Origin: Haloferax massiliensis
GTDB taxonomy: Archaea > Halobacteriota > Halobacteria > Halobacteriales > Haloferacaceae
NCBI RefSeq assembly: GCF_001368915.1
Contig: NZ_CSTE01000005.1
Location: 1-64,000 of the forward strand
Length of the DNA: 64,000 bases
Direction: 5' to 3'
The first letter of the stretch is position 1. The number at the start of each line of letters is the position of its first letter. The notes under the pieces were generated by a model. That model searched no databases and had not been told where the DNA came from. It saw only the letters and a program-made list of their open reading frames with translations. Shown in pieces: positions 9,363-17,362 of this stretch. A program made the position numbers and the translations under genes.

Positions 9363-9590
9363 AACCAGTTCGAAATCGGGATACGGACCGCCGATGGCGA
9401 GGCGGTGCCGTGCCGCGACCACGTGGGCCATCTGCCCTACGAGAGCGAGGAGTTCCGCGGTTCGGCCGGCATCCTCCGGGACCTCTCCGGCGAGCGGGTC
9501 CGCCGGGACGAACTCGCGCGCGACGAGCTCTTCACCGAGTCGGCGACGGTCGCGGGTTTGTCCGCCCGGCGACGGCGAAGCGACGACTGA
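9363..9590 (+). pseudogene. Possible C-terminal gene remnant, unrecognised
   Basis: The reading frame that ends at TGA 9588-9590 has third-position GC and amino-acid content typical of real genes here (about 76 residues, including HLPYESEEFRGSAGILRDL and LARDELFTESATVAGL). It has no good start codon; the only in-frame candidate is GTG 9405. I read it as the tail of a gene whose 5' part was lost, lying directly after the substrate-binding protein gene. I do not recognise the family. A functional small protein starting at GTG 9405 is the alternative. Confidence 0.4.
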
Positions 9591-9722
9591 CGCCCGCGTC
9601 GCCGCTTACAATTTCTAAAATTTTCACACTTTTCGGACGGCTACGTTCGGTTCGTCAGCCGTTTTCGGCTCACGGCGGGCGTCTGCACATCGCTTAAGAA
9701 CCCCTCCGAGAGTTAGACACTC

Positions 9723-10268
9723 ATGGTCACGAATCGCATCACCGTGTCGCTGGACGAGGACGCCCAGTCGGCGCTCGACGGCCTCGCCGGTCGGACCGAC
9801 AAGGCGCAGAGCGAACTCGTCCGCGAGGCGCTCGTCTTCTACGCGGCCAACTTCGAGGCGGCGACAACCGACGCCGGCCCGAACCTCGAAGCCTACCACC
9901 AGATGCTGTCGAGCGGCGAGCACGTCCTCCTCGACGTGGACTTCCTGCACACGTTTCTCGACTACGTCGAGGACGCCGACGGCGACCCGGACCCGGAGTT
10001 CCTCGACGCCGTCGACCGGGTCGCGGCGTTCCACGCCCACGAGTACCGCGACCGGTTCGAGTCGCTGGGCGAACTCCTCGACTGGCTGTCGTTCTGCGGC
10101 TTTCTCACGGTCCGCGCCTCCGAGGGAGACACCTTCCACGTCGTCTTCCCCACCGAGTCGGTCAAGTGGTTCATGTCGCGGTTCATCGCGCTCAGCACCG
10201 AGCAGTCGCCGTTCGACATCGAGGTCGAAGCGGGCGTCTCGAAGGTGCTTCTCACCGAGGTCCGGTGA
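9723..10268 (+). CDS. Ribbon-helix-helix (CopG-like) regulator with effector domain
   Basis: A 181-residue protein. The N-terminal ribbon-helix-helix is clear: NRITVSLDEDAQSALDGLAG then TDKAQSELVREALVFYA (residues 4-42). The remaining ~135 residues form a separate domain with an HVVFPTESVKWFMSRFI stretch near the end, probably for ligand binding or oligomer formation; it is a haloarchaeal type seen with NikR-like architecture but without recognisable metal ligands. It lies 185 bases upstream of the Nramp-like/hydantoinase operon on the same strand, and short direct repeats between them are possible binding sites. Confidence 0.8.
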   Translation: MVTNRITVSLDEDAQSALDGLAGRTDKAQSELVREALVFYAANFEAATTDAGPNLEAYHQMLSSGEHVLLDVDFLHTFLDYVEDADGDPDPEFLDAVDRVAAFHAHEYRDRFESLGELLDWLSFCGFLTVRASEGDTFHVVFPTESVKWFMSRFIALSTEQSPFDIEVEAGVSKVLLTEVR

Positions 10269-10340
10269 GGGTCGCGTCCGGCGCGGACCCGAACCGGACG
10301 CCGGTCCCCCGAACCAGTCGCCGGTCCGGACCCGCCGCTG

Positions 10341-10368
10341 ACTTCATACTCGTTCATACTCGTTCACA
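10341..10368 (+). repeat. Ten-base direct repeat between regulator and transporter genes
   Basis: TTCATACTCG occurs twice in tandem (10343-10352 and 10353-10362) and is followed by the related TTCACACG. The ten-base period is one helical turn, which is how ribbon-helix-helix dimers often bind. It sits between the RHH gene and the Nramp-like operon, upstream of the operon's TATA region. The function is inferred. Confidence 0.4.
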
Positions 10369-10406
10369 CGCACTCTCCCCGCCGTACACGCCGTTCTCAA
10401 CCGGGA

Positions 10407-10427
10407 TTTATCAACCAGAGTTTGATA
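10407..10427 (+). promoter_or_regulatory. TATA box and overlapping inverted repeat of the Nramp-hyuAB operon
   Basis: TTTATCAA (10407-10414) is a good TATA box, giving a start near 10438 and a leader of about 16 bases that contains GGGAG (10445-10449) four bases before ATG 10454. TATCAA (10409-10414) and TTGATA (10422-10427) form an inverted repeat over the TATA box, so a protein bound there would block initiation. Confidence 0.5.
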
Positions 10428-10453
10428 CGTCAATCCACCTCACAGGGAGAACC

Positions 10454-11671
10454 ATGAACTTCATCGAACGTCTGAAATCTATCGGCCCGGGCGCGATGGT
10501 CGCCGCCGCGTTCATCGGCCCCGGCACGGTCACGACCGCGAGCGTGACGGGCGCTCGATTCGGCTACGCGCTCGTCTGGACCATCGCCTTCTCGATAGTC
10601 GCCACTATCGTCTTACAGGAGATGAGCGCCCGACTCGGCCTCGTCTCCCGCGAGGGGCTCGGCGAGGCGCTCCGCGAGCAGTTCGACAGCCCCGCGCTGT
10701 CGGGGCTGAGCATCGCCCTCGTCGTGAGCGCCATCGGCATCGGCACGGCCGCCTACGAGACCGGGAACATCCTCGGCGGCGCGGCCGGGTTGGAGGGCCT
10801 GACCGGAATCAGCGCCAACCTCTGGGGGCCCGCGATGGGCCTCGTCGCCGGCGTCCTCCTGTGGTCCGGCAAGTACAAACTCATCGAGAAAGCGCTCGTC
10901 GGCCTCGTCTCCGTCATGGCCGTCTCCTTCCTCATCGACGCCATCCTCATCGGCCCCGACCTCGGCGCGCTCGCCCGCGGGTTCGTCCCGAGCGTTCCGC
11001 AGGGGTCGGCGTTCCTCATCACCGGCCTCATCGGGACGACCGTCGTCGGCTACAACCTCTTTCTCCACGCCGGGAGCGTCCAAGAGCGGTGGGCCGGCCC
11101 CGAGGAGTTGAACGAGTCGCGGGCCGACACGGTCCTGTCTATCGTCCTCGGCGGCTTCATCACCATCTCGATTCTCGTCACCGCCGCGGCGGCGTTCCCC
11201 GTCGGGACGAACATCCAGAACGTGAGCACGATGGCCGAACAGCTCGAACCCCTCGTCGGCACGCAGGCGAAGGTGTTCTTCGGCATCGGGCTGTTCGCCG
11301 CGGGCTTCACCAGCGCGACGACCGCTCCGCTGGCCGGCGCGTACGCGACTGCGGGGGCGCTCGGCTGGGACACCGACCTCAAGTCCACGAAGTTCCGCGC
11401 CGTCTGGGGCTCGATTCTGCTCGTCGGCATCGTCTTCTCCGCGGTCGGCTACAGCCCCGTGCAGGCCATCGTCTTCGCGCAGGTCGCAAACGGCGTCCTG
11501 CTTCCCATCGTCGCCGTCTTCCTCATCTACGTGATGAACGACCGCGACATCCTCGGGTCGTACGCCAACTCCACGCTCCAGAACGTCGTCGGCGGGCTGG
11601 TGACGCTCGTCGTCGTCTGGCTCGGTCTCCGAACGCTCTATACGGTCGCCGCCGATATGGGGGTGTTCTGA
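10454..11671 (+). CDS. Nramp-fold transporter lacking canonical metal-site motifs
   Basis: A 405-residue integral membrane protein with about eleven hydrophobic segments and clear Nramp homology (GPGAMVAAAFIGPG in TM1, GTTVVGYNLFLHAGSV in TM6). In metal-transporting Nramps the TM1 motif is DPGN and the TM6 motif is MPH; here they read GPGT (near residues 22-25) and VGY, so the Asp, Asn and Met that bind Mn or Fe are absent. The protein therefore probably moves something other than a transition metal, or uses different ligands. Its stop overlaps the next start by one base (TGATG), and hyuA and hyuB follow with overlaps, so all three should act together. I infer uptake of a 5-oxoproline- or hydantoin-like substrate. 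ATG 10454 follows a Shine-Dalgarno-like GGGAG. Confidence 0.85.
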   Translation: MNFIERLKSIGPGAMVAAAFIGPGTVTTASVTGARFGYALVWTIAFSIVATIVLQEMSARLGLVSREGLGEALREQFDSPALSGLSIALVVSAIGIGTAAYETGNILGGAAGLEGLTGISANLWGPAMGLVAGVLLWSGKYKLIEKALVGLVSVMAVSFLIDAILIGPDLGALARGFVPSVPQGSAFLITGLIGTTVVGYNLFLHAGSVQERWAGPEELNESRADTVLSIVLGGFITISILVTAAAAFPVGTNIQNVSTMAEQLEPLVGTQAKVFFGIGLFAAGFTSATTAPLAGAYATAGALGWDTDLKSTKFRAVWGSILLVGIVFSAVGYSPVQAIVFAQVANGVLLPIVAVFLIYVMNDRDILGSYANSTLQNVVGGLVTLVVVWLGLRTLYTVAADMGVF

Positions 11672-13686
11672 TGGACGCAGAGACGCGAATCGGCGTCGAC
11701 GTCGGCGGCACCTTCACCGACGTGGCGCTGTTGACTCCCGAGGGACGGCTCGTCACCGCGAAGGTCCCGAGCACGGACGACCAGAGCGTCGGCGTCGTCC
11801 GCGGCATCGAGAAGGCCTGCGACGACGCCGGCATCGACCCCGCCGAGGTGGACGCGTTCACCCACGCGATGACCGTCTCGGTCAACGCGCTCCTCGAAGA
11901 CGACGGCGCGACGACCGCGCTCGTCACCACCGAGGGTTTCCGCGACGTGCTCGAAATCGGCCGGCAGGCCCGCCCCGACCTCTACGACGTGACCGCCGAC
12001 AAGCCCGACCCGCTCGTCCCGCGCCGCCGCCGGTTCGAGGTGACGGAGCGCGCGACGGTCGATGGCATTCAGACCGAAGTCGACGAGTCGGAGGTCCGCG
12101 CGCTCGCCGACGACATCCGCGACGCCGGCGCAGAGAGCGTCGCCGTCTCGCTCCTGCACGCCTACCAGCACCCCGAAAACGAGCGCGTCGTCGCCGACGT
12201 GCTCCGCGAGGAACTCGACGCGCCGGTGTCGGCGTCCCACGAGGTGCTCGCCGAGTTCCGCGAGTTCGAGCGCACCTCGACCACCGCGGTCGACGCCTAC
12301 GTGACGCCCGCAATCGACAGCTACCTCGGTCGCCTCGAATCCCGCGCGGCCGACCTCGGCGTCCCGGTTCCCGAAATCATGCAGGCCAACGGCGGCATCG
12401 CCCCGGCCTCGACGGTGCGCGAACACGCCGTGACGACCACGATGTCCGGGCCGGCCGCGGGCGTCGTCGGCGCGGCGGAGACTGCGACCGGGTCCGGCGA
12501 CGACCTCGCCGGCCTCGTCACCTTCGACATGGGCGGCACCTCCAGCGACGTGAGCCTCGTCCGCGACGGCGAGGTCGAGCGGACCACCGACGCCGAAATC
12601 AACGGCCGACCCATCAAGACGCCGATGGTTGACGTGAACACCGTCGGCGCGGGCGGCGGCTCTATCGCGTGGGTCGACTCGGGCGACGCACTCCGGGTCG
12701 GGCCGCGCTCGTCGGGCGCGAACCCCGGCCCGGCCTGCTACGGCCGCGGCGGCACCGACCCGACCGTGACTGACGCGAACGTCGTCCTCGGCTACATCGG
12801 CGGCAGTTCCGCTCTCGGCGGCGAACTCTCCCTCGACGTGGACGCCGCCCGCGACGCGCTCGCCGGACTCGCCGACGGGGCCGGACTGGACGACGCGCTC
12901 GCGGCCGCCCGCGGCATCTACCGCGTCGCCAACGCCAACATGACGCGGGCGATTCGCGCCGTGACCGTCGAGCGCGGCCACGACCCGCGGCAGTTCGGCC
13001 TCGTCGCCTTCGGCGGTGCCGGCCCGATGCACGCCGCCGCCCTCGCCGACAGCCTCGACATCGAGACCGTGGTGGTCCCGCGGGCCTGCGGCGTCCTCTC
13101 GGCGTACGGCCTGCTCGCGGCCGACCAGAAACACGACTCGGTGCGGACGCTCCGCCGCCCGCTTTCCGACCTCGACGGGGAGGCGGTCGACGCCGCCTAC
13201 GCCGACCTCGAAGCCGACACGCTCGACGACGTGGCCGACCCCGACGAGGCGACGGTCCGGCGCGCCGCCGACCTCCGGTACGTCGGCCAGAGCTTCGAAC
13301 TGACCGTCCCCGTCGGCGAGGCGTTCGACGCCGAGGCGGTCGAGGCGCGGTTCCACGAGGCACACGAGAGCGCCTACGGCTACCGCCTCGACGACCCGGT
13401 CGAACTCGTCAACGTCCGGGCGACCGCCGTGGTCGAGCGCGACCCGCTCGACGTGACCTACCGCGGCGGCGGCGACGCCCGCAAGGACACCCGCGAGGCG
13501 TTCTTCGACGGCGTGTTCCGCGAGACGCCCGTCTACGACCGCGACGGCCTCGGTGCGGGGGCGACCGTCGAGGGACCGGCCATCCTCGAACAGCACGAGA
13601 GCACCGTCGTCGTGCCCCCGGCGTGGGGCGGGACGGTCGGGGCCGACGGGACGCTCGTCCTGACCAGCGGGGGTGACGGCGAATGA
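11671..13686 (+). CDS. hyuA: Hydantoinase/oxoprolinase subunit A
   Basis: A 671-residue HyuA-type ATP-dependent amidohydrolase subunit (N-methylhydantoinase A, 5-oxoprolinase and acetone carboxylase beta belong to this family). The ASKHA-type ATP site begins at residue 6 (GVDVGGTFTDVALL); VTFDMGGTSSDVSLV near 285 is the second phosphate loop, and AFGGAGPMHAAALAD near 445 is the adenosine side. The C-terminal domain (about 510-665) is the family's usual end. ATG 11671 overlaps the Nramp-like stop, and the stop overlaps hyuB's start (ATGA). The substrate cannot be read from the sequence; 5-oxoproline, hydantoins or a related cyclic amide are the main options. Confidence 0.9.
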   Translation: MDAETRIGVDVGGTFTDVALLTPEGRLVTAKVPSTDDQSVGVVRGIEKACDDAGIDPAEVDAFTHAMTVSVNALLEDDGATTALVTTEGFRDVLEIGRQARPDLYDVTADKPDPLVPRRRRFEVTERATVDGIQTEVDESEVRALADDIRDAGAESVAVSLLHAYQHPENERVVADVLREELDAPVSASHEVLAEFREFERTSTTAVDAYVTPAIDSYLGRLESRAADLGVPVPEIMQANGGIAPASTVREHAVTTTMSGPAAGVVGAAETATGSGDDLAGLVTFDMGGTSSDVSLVRDGEVERTTDAEINGRPIKTPMVDVNTVGAGGGSIAWVDSGDALRVGPRSSGANPGPACYGRGGTDPTVTDANVVLGYIGGSSALGGELSLDVDAARDALAGLADGAGLDDALAAARGIYRVANANMTRAIRAVTVERGHDPRQFGLVAFGGAGPMHAAALADSLDIETVVVPRACGVLSAYGLLAADQKHDSVRTLRRPLSDLDGEAVDAAYADLEADTLDDVADPDEATVRRAADLRYVGQSFELTVPVGEAFDAEAVEARFHEAHESAYGYRLDDPVELVNVRATAVVERDPLDVTYRGGGDARKDTREAFFDGVFRETPVYDRDGLGAGATVEGPAILEQHESTVVVPPAWGGTVGADGTLVLTSGGDGE

Positions 13687-15290
13687 GCGACCGCGAGGTC
13701 GACCCCGTGACGCTCGAAATCATGCGCAACCAGTTCGAGAGCGTCGCCGAGGAGATGGGGCAGGTGCTCATCACCTCGTCGTACTCGCCGAACATCAAGG
13801 AGCGCCGCGACTGCTCGACGGCGCTGTTCGACGCCGACGGCCGCCTCGTCGCGCAGGCCGAACACATCCCGGTCCACCTCGGCGCGATGCCCGAGGCCGT
13901 GGAGACGGTCCTCGACTACGACCCGGAACCCGGCGACGTGTTCGTCCTCAACGACCCCTTCGAGGGCGGGACGCACCTCCCCGACGTGACGATGGTGTCG
14001 CCGCTCGCGGTCGACGGCGAGGTGCTCGGCTACGCCGTCTCGCGGGCGCACCACGCCGACGTGGGCGGGATGACGCCCGGCAGCATGCCCGCCGGCGCGC
14101 GCGAAATCTATCAGGAGGGGCTTCGACTCCCGCCGGTCAGACTCGTCGCCGGCGGCGAGACCAACGACGACGTGCTGTCGCTCCTCCTCGCCAACGTCCG
14201 CAACCCCGGCGAGCGCCGCGCCGACATCCGCGCGCAACTCGCGGCGAACGAGCGCGCCGAGGAGCGACTGGCCGACCTCGTCGCGGAACACGGTCGAGCC
14301 CGCGTCCTCGCGGCGTTCGACGCCGTGATGGACTACTCCCGGAACCGCGTCACCGCGGAACTGCGCGACCTGCCCGACGGCGAGTACCGCGCCAGCGACG
14401 TGCTCGAAGGCGACGGCGTGACCGACGAGGACATCCCCATCGAGGTGACCGCGACGGTCGACGGCGACGCCGTCGCGTTCGACTTCGACGGCACGGCCGA
14501 CCAGGTCGCCGGCAACGTCAACGCGCCGCTCGCGGTCGCCAAGAGCGCGGTGTACTTCGTCGTTCGCTGCGTCACAGACCCCGAAATCCCGCCGAATCAG
14601 GGCTGTTACGACCCCATCTCGGTCGAGGTTCCCGATGGCTCGCTCCTCAACCCCGACGCGCCCGCGGCGGTCGTCGGCGGCAACGTCGAGACGAGTCAGC
14701 GCGTGACCGACGTGGTCTTCTCGGCGCTCGCCGACGCGGCCCCCGAGCGCGTCCCCGCGCAGGGACAGGGGACGATGAACAACCTGACCATCGGCAGTCG
14801 CGCCGGCGGGTCGGACGGCTTCACGTACTACGAGACCATCGGCGGCGGCTTCGGCGGCCGCGCCGGCGGCGACGGCATGGACGGCGTGCAGGTCGGGATG
14901 ACGAACACGCTCAACACGCCGGTCGAGGCGCTGGAAGCCGAGTACCCGCTTTTCGTCGAGGCGTACGGCCTCCGCGAGGGAAGCGGCGGTCGCGGCGAGT
15001 TCCGCGGCGGCCTCGGCATCGTCCGGTCGGTCACCGTCGAGGCCGACGCGACCGTCTCGCTTCTCACCGAGCGCCGGCGGGTCGCCCCTCGCGGCATCGC
15101 CGGCGGCGAGGACGGAGCGACCGGACAGAACCTCGTCGACGGCGAGACGGTTCCGTCGAAGACGACCCGCGACGTGCCCGCCGGCACGACGGTCACGGTT
15201 CGGACGCCGGGCGGCGGCGGCTACGGCGACCACGACGACCGCGATGCCGACGCGCGCCGCCGGGACCGCGAGGACGGCAAGGCGGAGTAG
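13683..15290 (+). CDS. hyuB: Hydantoinase/oxoprolinase subunit B
   Basis: A 535-residue HyuB-type subunit, close to the family's usual length. It begins VDPVTLEIMRNQFESVAEEM and keeps the conserved SSYSPNIKERRDCSTALFD, FVLNDPFEGGTHLPDVTMV, SRAHHADVGGMTPGSMP and GGGFGGRAGGDGMDG stretches. HyuB supplies metal-binding residues to the HyuA-HyuB active site. It is the last gene of the Nramp-like-hyuA-hyuB operon and overlaps hyuA by four bases. The C-terminus is acidic and charged, as in other halophile proteins. Confidence 0.9.
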   Translation: MSDREVDPVTLEIMRNQFESVAEEMGQVLITSSYSPNIKERRDCSTALFDADGRLVAQAEHIPVHLGAMPEAVETVLDYDPEPGDVFVLNDPFEGGTHLPDVTMVSPLAVDGEVLGYAVSRAHHADVGGMTPGSMPAGAREIYQEGLRLPPVRLVAGGETNDDVLSLLLANVRNPGERRADIRAQLAANERAEERLADLVAEHGRARVLAAFDAVMDYSRNRVTAELRDLPDGEYRASDVLEGDGVTDEDIPIEVTATVDGDAVAFDFDGTADQVAGNVNAPLAVAKSAVYFVVRCVTDPEIPPNQGCYDPISVEVPDGSLLNPDAPAAVVGGNVETSQRVTDVVFSALADAAPERVPAQGQGTMNNLTIGSRAGGSDGFTYYETIGGGFGGRAGGDGMDGVQVGMTNTLNTPVEALEAEYPLFVEAYGLREGSGGRGEFRGGLGIVRSVTVEADATVSLLTERRRVAPRGIAGGEDGATGQNLVDGETVPSKTTRDVPAGTTVTVRTPGGGGYGDHDDRDADARRRDREDGKAE

Positions 15291-15349
15291 CAACCGAAGG
15301 TGGTTGTGGCGGTCTCTGACCGCCTTTACACGCGAGAATTAGTTATTCT

Positions 15350-15423
15350 GGCACTGTTGACGCCTGCAGTCGCTGAGTGTTTGTCGAGTTCATGCTGAAT
15401 AGAGCGCGCAGCATCCAGCGTAC
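15350..15423 (+). mobile_element. Possible remnant end of an IS6-like element
   Basis: GGCACTGTTG at 15350-15359 matches the ten outermost bases of IS6/IS26-family inverted repeats, and the following stretch (to about 15423) has lower GC than the genes around it. No matching opposite end and no transposase were found in the window, so at most a solo end or a MITE-like scar is present. A loosely similar TTGACG...ATGCTGAA stretch recurs at about 15738-15761. Confidence 0.3.
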
Positions 15424-15477
15424 GAGATGAAACGTGAAAAGGACAATTTCTAAACACGCTCGCCCCTCTTTTTCAGT

Positions 15478-15687
15478 ATGCCCTCCGAAACGGCCGAAAA
15501 ACTCCAGTCAATCCGTACCCAAACGGACCTCCAGACGTTGATTCATGCCCTCGCACTGATTGTACTTGCTGATATTGGGTACTTCGTTTCCGATGGTAAC
15601 GAACACTTCTTCCTGTTTGCCACAGTTGGAATTGTTGGTGGTATCATCGCCGTTAGTGCCGCCATCTCTGTCATACGCCGATTCTGA
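15478..15687 (+). CDS. Small membrane protein of unknown function
   Basis: A 69-residue protein with two hydrophobic helices: about residues 22-38 (LIHALALIVLADIGYFV) and 45-66 (FFLFATVGIVGGIIAVSAAI). The codons are far less GC-rich than in neighbouring genes (many ATT, GTT and CTT), which suggests recent acquisition. It sits in an AT-richer patch between hyuB and the M24 peptidase gene, next to a possible insertion-sequence end. No homologous function is recognised. Confidence 0.6.
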   Translation: MPSETAEKLQSIRTQTDLQTLIHALALIVLADIGYFVSDGNEHFFLFATVGIVGGIIAVSAAISVIRRF

Positions 15688-15987
15688 TTCCGCCGGCCGT
15701 CGTTTGCAATGCTACGCGGACGCGTCCGTCGGGTTGGATTGACGTCCTTTGGTGATGCTGAACGCGCCCTCTCTGTGTCACCCGTATTCTGTTAGATTCT
15801 GGTGTGGTTAACAGAGCCGGATGACATTATAGACAACTGATTGGTCTGGTGTTTGATATTGGCGAAACGCTGATTTTGGAGTGCCTTTGGGTACTATCTG
15901 AATATAGTACGAGAAGATGAGGGCAACTAGGAGACAAATTTCATAATTTGTAAAATTTGTAGAAATCCCACAAACACATATCAACGT
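15688..15987. other. AT-rich noncoding patch
   Basis: A 300-base stretch without an intact gene. It holds a HAD-hydrolase fragment (15825-15920) and an AT-rich run ATTTCATAATTTGTAAAATT near 15940-15960 just beyond the 3' end of the M24 gene, which could serve as that gene's terminator region. Confidence 0.5.
15825..15920 (+). pseudogene. HAD-hydrolase N-terminal fragment
   Basis: The frame around 15846-15880 reads LVFDIGETLILE, which is the motif I (DxGxTL) of haloacid-dehalogenase-like hydrolases. In the active family the motif is DxDxT; DIGETL is common in phosphatase-like members. The frame closes at TGA about 14 codons later and just upstream at TGA 15822, so only the first few percent of a gene remains. 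Confidence 0.4.
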
Positions 15988-17262
15988 TCAGTAATCGATA
16001 ACCGTTATCTCCTCGACGGGCCACTGGCTGAGCAGTTCGACGCCGTCGTCGCGGACGACGACCATCTCCTCGACGCGGACGCCCTGTCTCCCCGCCGGTT
16101 CCTGTGTCTCGACGGCCATCGTCATCCCCGCCTCGATTTCGATGGGGTGGTCCGGCGAGAGGCCGCGCCAGATGAGCGGTACTTCGTACAGTTGGAGGCC
16201 GAGGCCGTGGGCCCAGTGGTTGGTCGTCAACTGCCAGTGGTCGTCCGCGCCGTACCAGTCGGCGTGTTCGCCCGCCATGTCCGGGAACGCCGCCGCGATT
16301 TCGTCGGTGGTCTTCCCCGGCTCGATTTCGTCGAGGACGGCGTAGAGGTTGTCGCGGGCCGTCTCGTAGGCGTCGCGCTGTTCGTCGGTCGGTTCGCCCA
16401 TCGAGAAGGTCCGGTAGTAACACGACCGGTAGCCGAGGTAGCCGACGTTGTAGAAGTCGGCGTAGACGAGGTCGCCGGGGCGAATCAGTCGGTCCGTCGT
16501 GTTCGCTTGGTGCTTCGGCCACGTGTTCGGCCCCGACGTGAGATAGCCGCCCTGCGCCATCGCGCCGTGCCGCCAGAGTTCGCGGACGGCGTCGCCCCAC
16601 ACCTCCGACTCCCGCGCGCCCGGCTTCGCGTTCTCGACGATGGCCTGGAAGCCCGCCTCGCAGATGGCCGCGACCTGTCGCAGACATTCGATTTCGTCTT
16701 CGGTCTTGGTCTTTCGGGCGTCCTCCATCACCGCCGCGCACTCGGCCGGCCGGGCGTCGATGCCCTTCGATTCGAAGGCGTCGAGCAGTCCCGCGTGGCC
16801 GGTGTCGATGCCCATCGCCTCGTTCGCGAGGCCGTACTCATCGAGGGCGTCGACGACGGTCTGGGCCATCTTGTCGAGGAGGAACGACCGGGCCGAGTCG
16901 CGGCCGGAGGCCCGCGGGACGTTCCCCAGTCCGGGACAGGCGTAGCGAACGTCGGTCAGCCACGGGCAGTTGTACCGCTGGTTGCTCGCGTGGTCGGCGG
17001 TGTCCCAGTGGACGACCGTGCCGTCTTCCAGAAGCAGCGAGTAGTGGTCCGCGCCCGACCCGCCGGTCATCGCCAACCCGGTCACGTACCGGATGTTCGG
17101 GTCGTCGATGAGGAGCATGCTCCCGAGGCCCGCCTCGCGCATCCGCGAGAGGGCGCGGTCCTTCCGCTCCTCGCGCATCCGCTTTACGTCGATGCGCTGT
17201 TCCCAGTCGACGGCCATCGTCCCGCGGGTCCCGCTCATGAACCCCCGCTCGTGGAAAGGCAT
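15988..17262 (-). CDS. M24-family peptidase homologue (creatinase/prolidase fold)
   Basis: A 424-residue protein with an N-terminal creatinase-like domain (about 25-190) and a C-terminal pita-bread M24 domain. The metal-site region retains Asp in YADFYNVGYLGY, His in NHWAHGLGL, and Glu in AVETQ and RVEEMVVV. The second metal-binding Asp, expected just before the RTF motif, is replaced (SCYYRTF), so a standard dinuclear aminopeptidase site is unlikely. A creatinase- or lyase-like activity is possible. ATG 17262 is preferred over an in-frame start at 17325 because a TATA-like AAATTAATG on the minus strand lies about 26 bases before it. It diverges from the tandem EthD gene. Confidence 0.8.
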   Translation of the reverse strand: MPFHERGFMSGTRGTMAVDWEQRIDVKRMREERKDRALSRMREAGLGSMLLIDDPNIRYVTGLAMTGGSGADHYSLLLEDGTVVHWDTADHASNQRYNCPWLTDVRYACPGLGNVPRASGRDSARSFLLDKMAQTVVDALDEYGLANEAMGIDTGHAGLLDAFESKGIDARPAECAAVMEDARKTKTEDEIECLRQVAAICEAGFQAIVENAKPGARESEVWGDAVRELWRHGAMAQGGYLTSGPNTWPKHQANTTDRLIRPGDLVYADFYNVGYLGYRSCYYRTFSMGEPTDEQRDAYETARDNLYAVLDEIEPGKTTDEIAAAFPDMAGEHADWYGADDHWQLTTNHWAHGLGLQLYEVPLIWRGLSPDHPIEIEAGMTMAVETQEPAGRQGVRVEEMVVVRDDGVELLSQWPVEEITVIDY

Positions 17263-17362
17263 ACGCCCACCACTCGTGACTATCACATTAATTTGTTGTA
17301 GATGGGCGTTGCGAACACACCTCATGATTTATTGTCTCATACGTGAATCGACAGGTGTACGC

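Noticed and set aside
11638-13596. A 652-codon minus-strand frame antisense to hyuA
   Set aside because: HyuA motifs on the plus strand are unambiguous and the antisense product has no recognisable domain.
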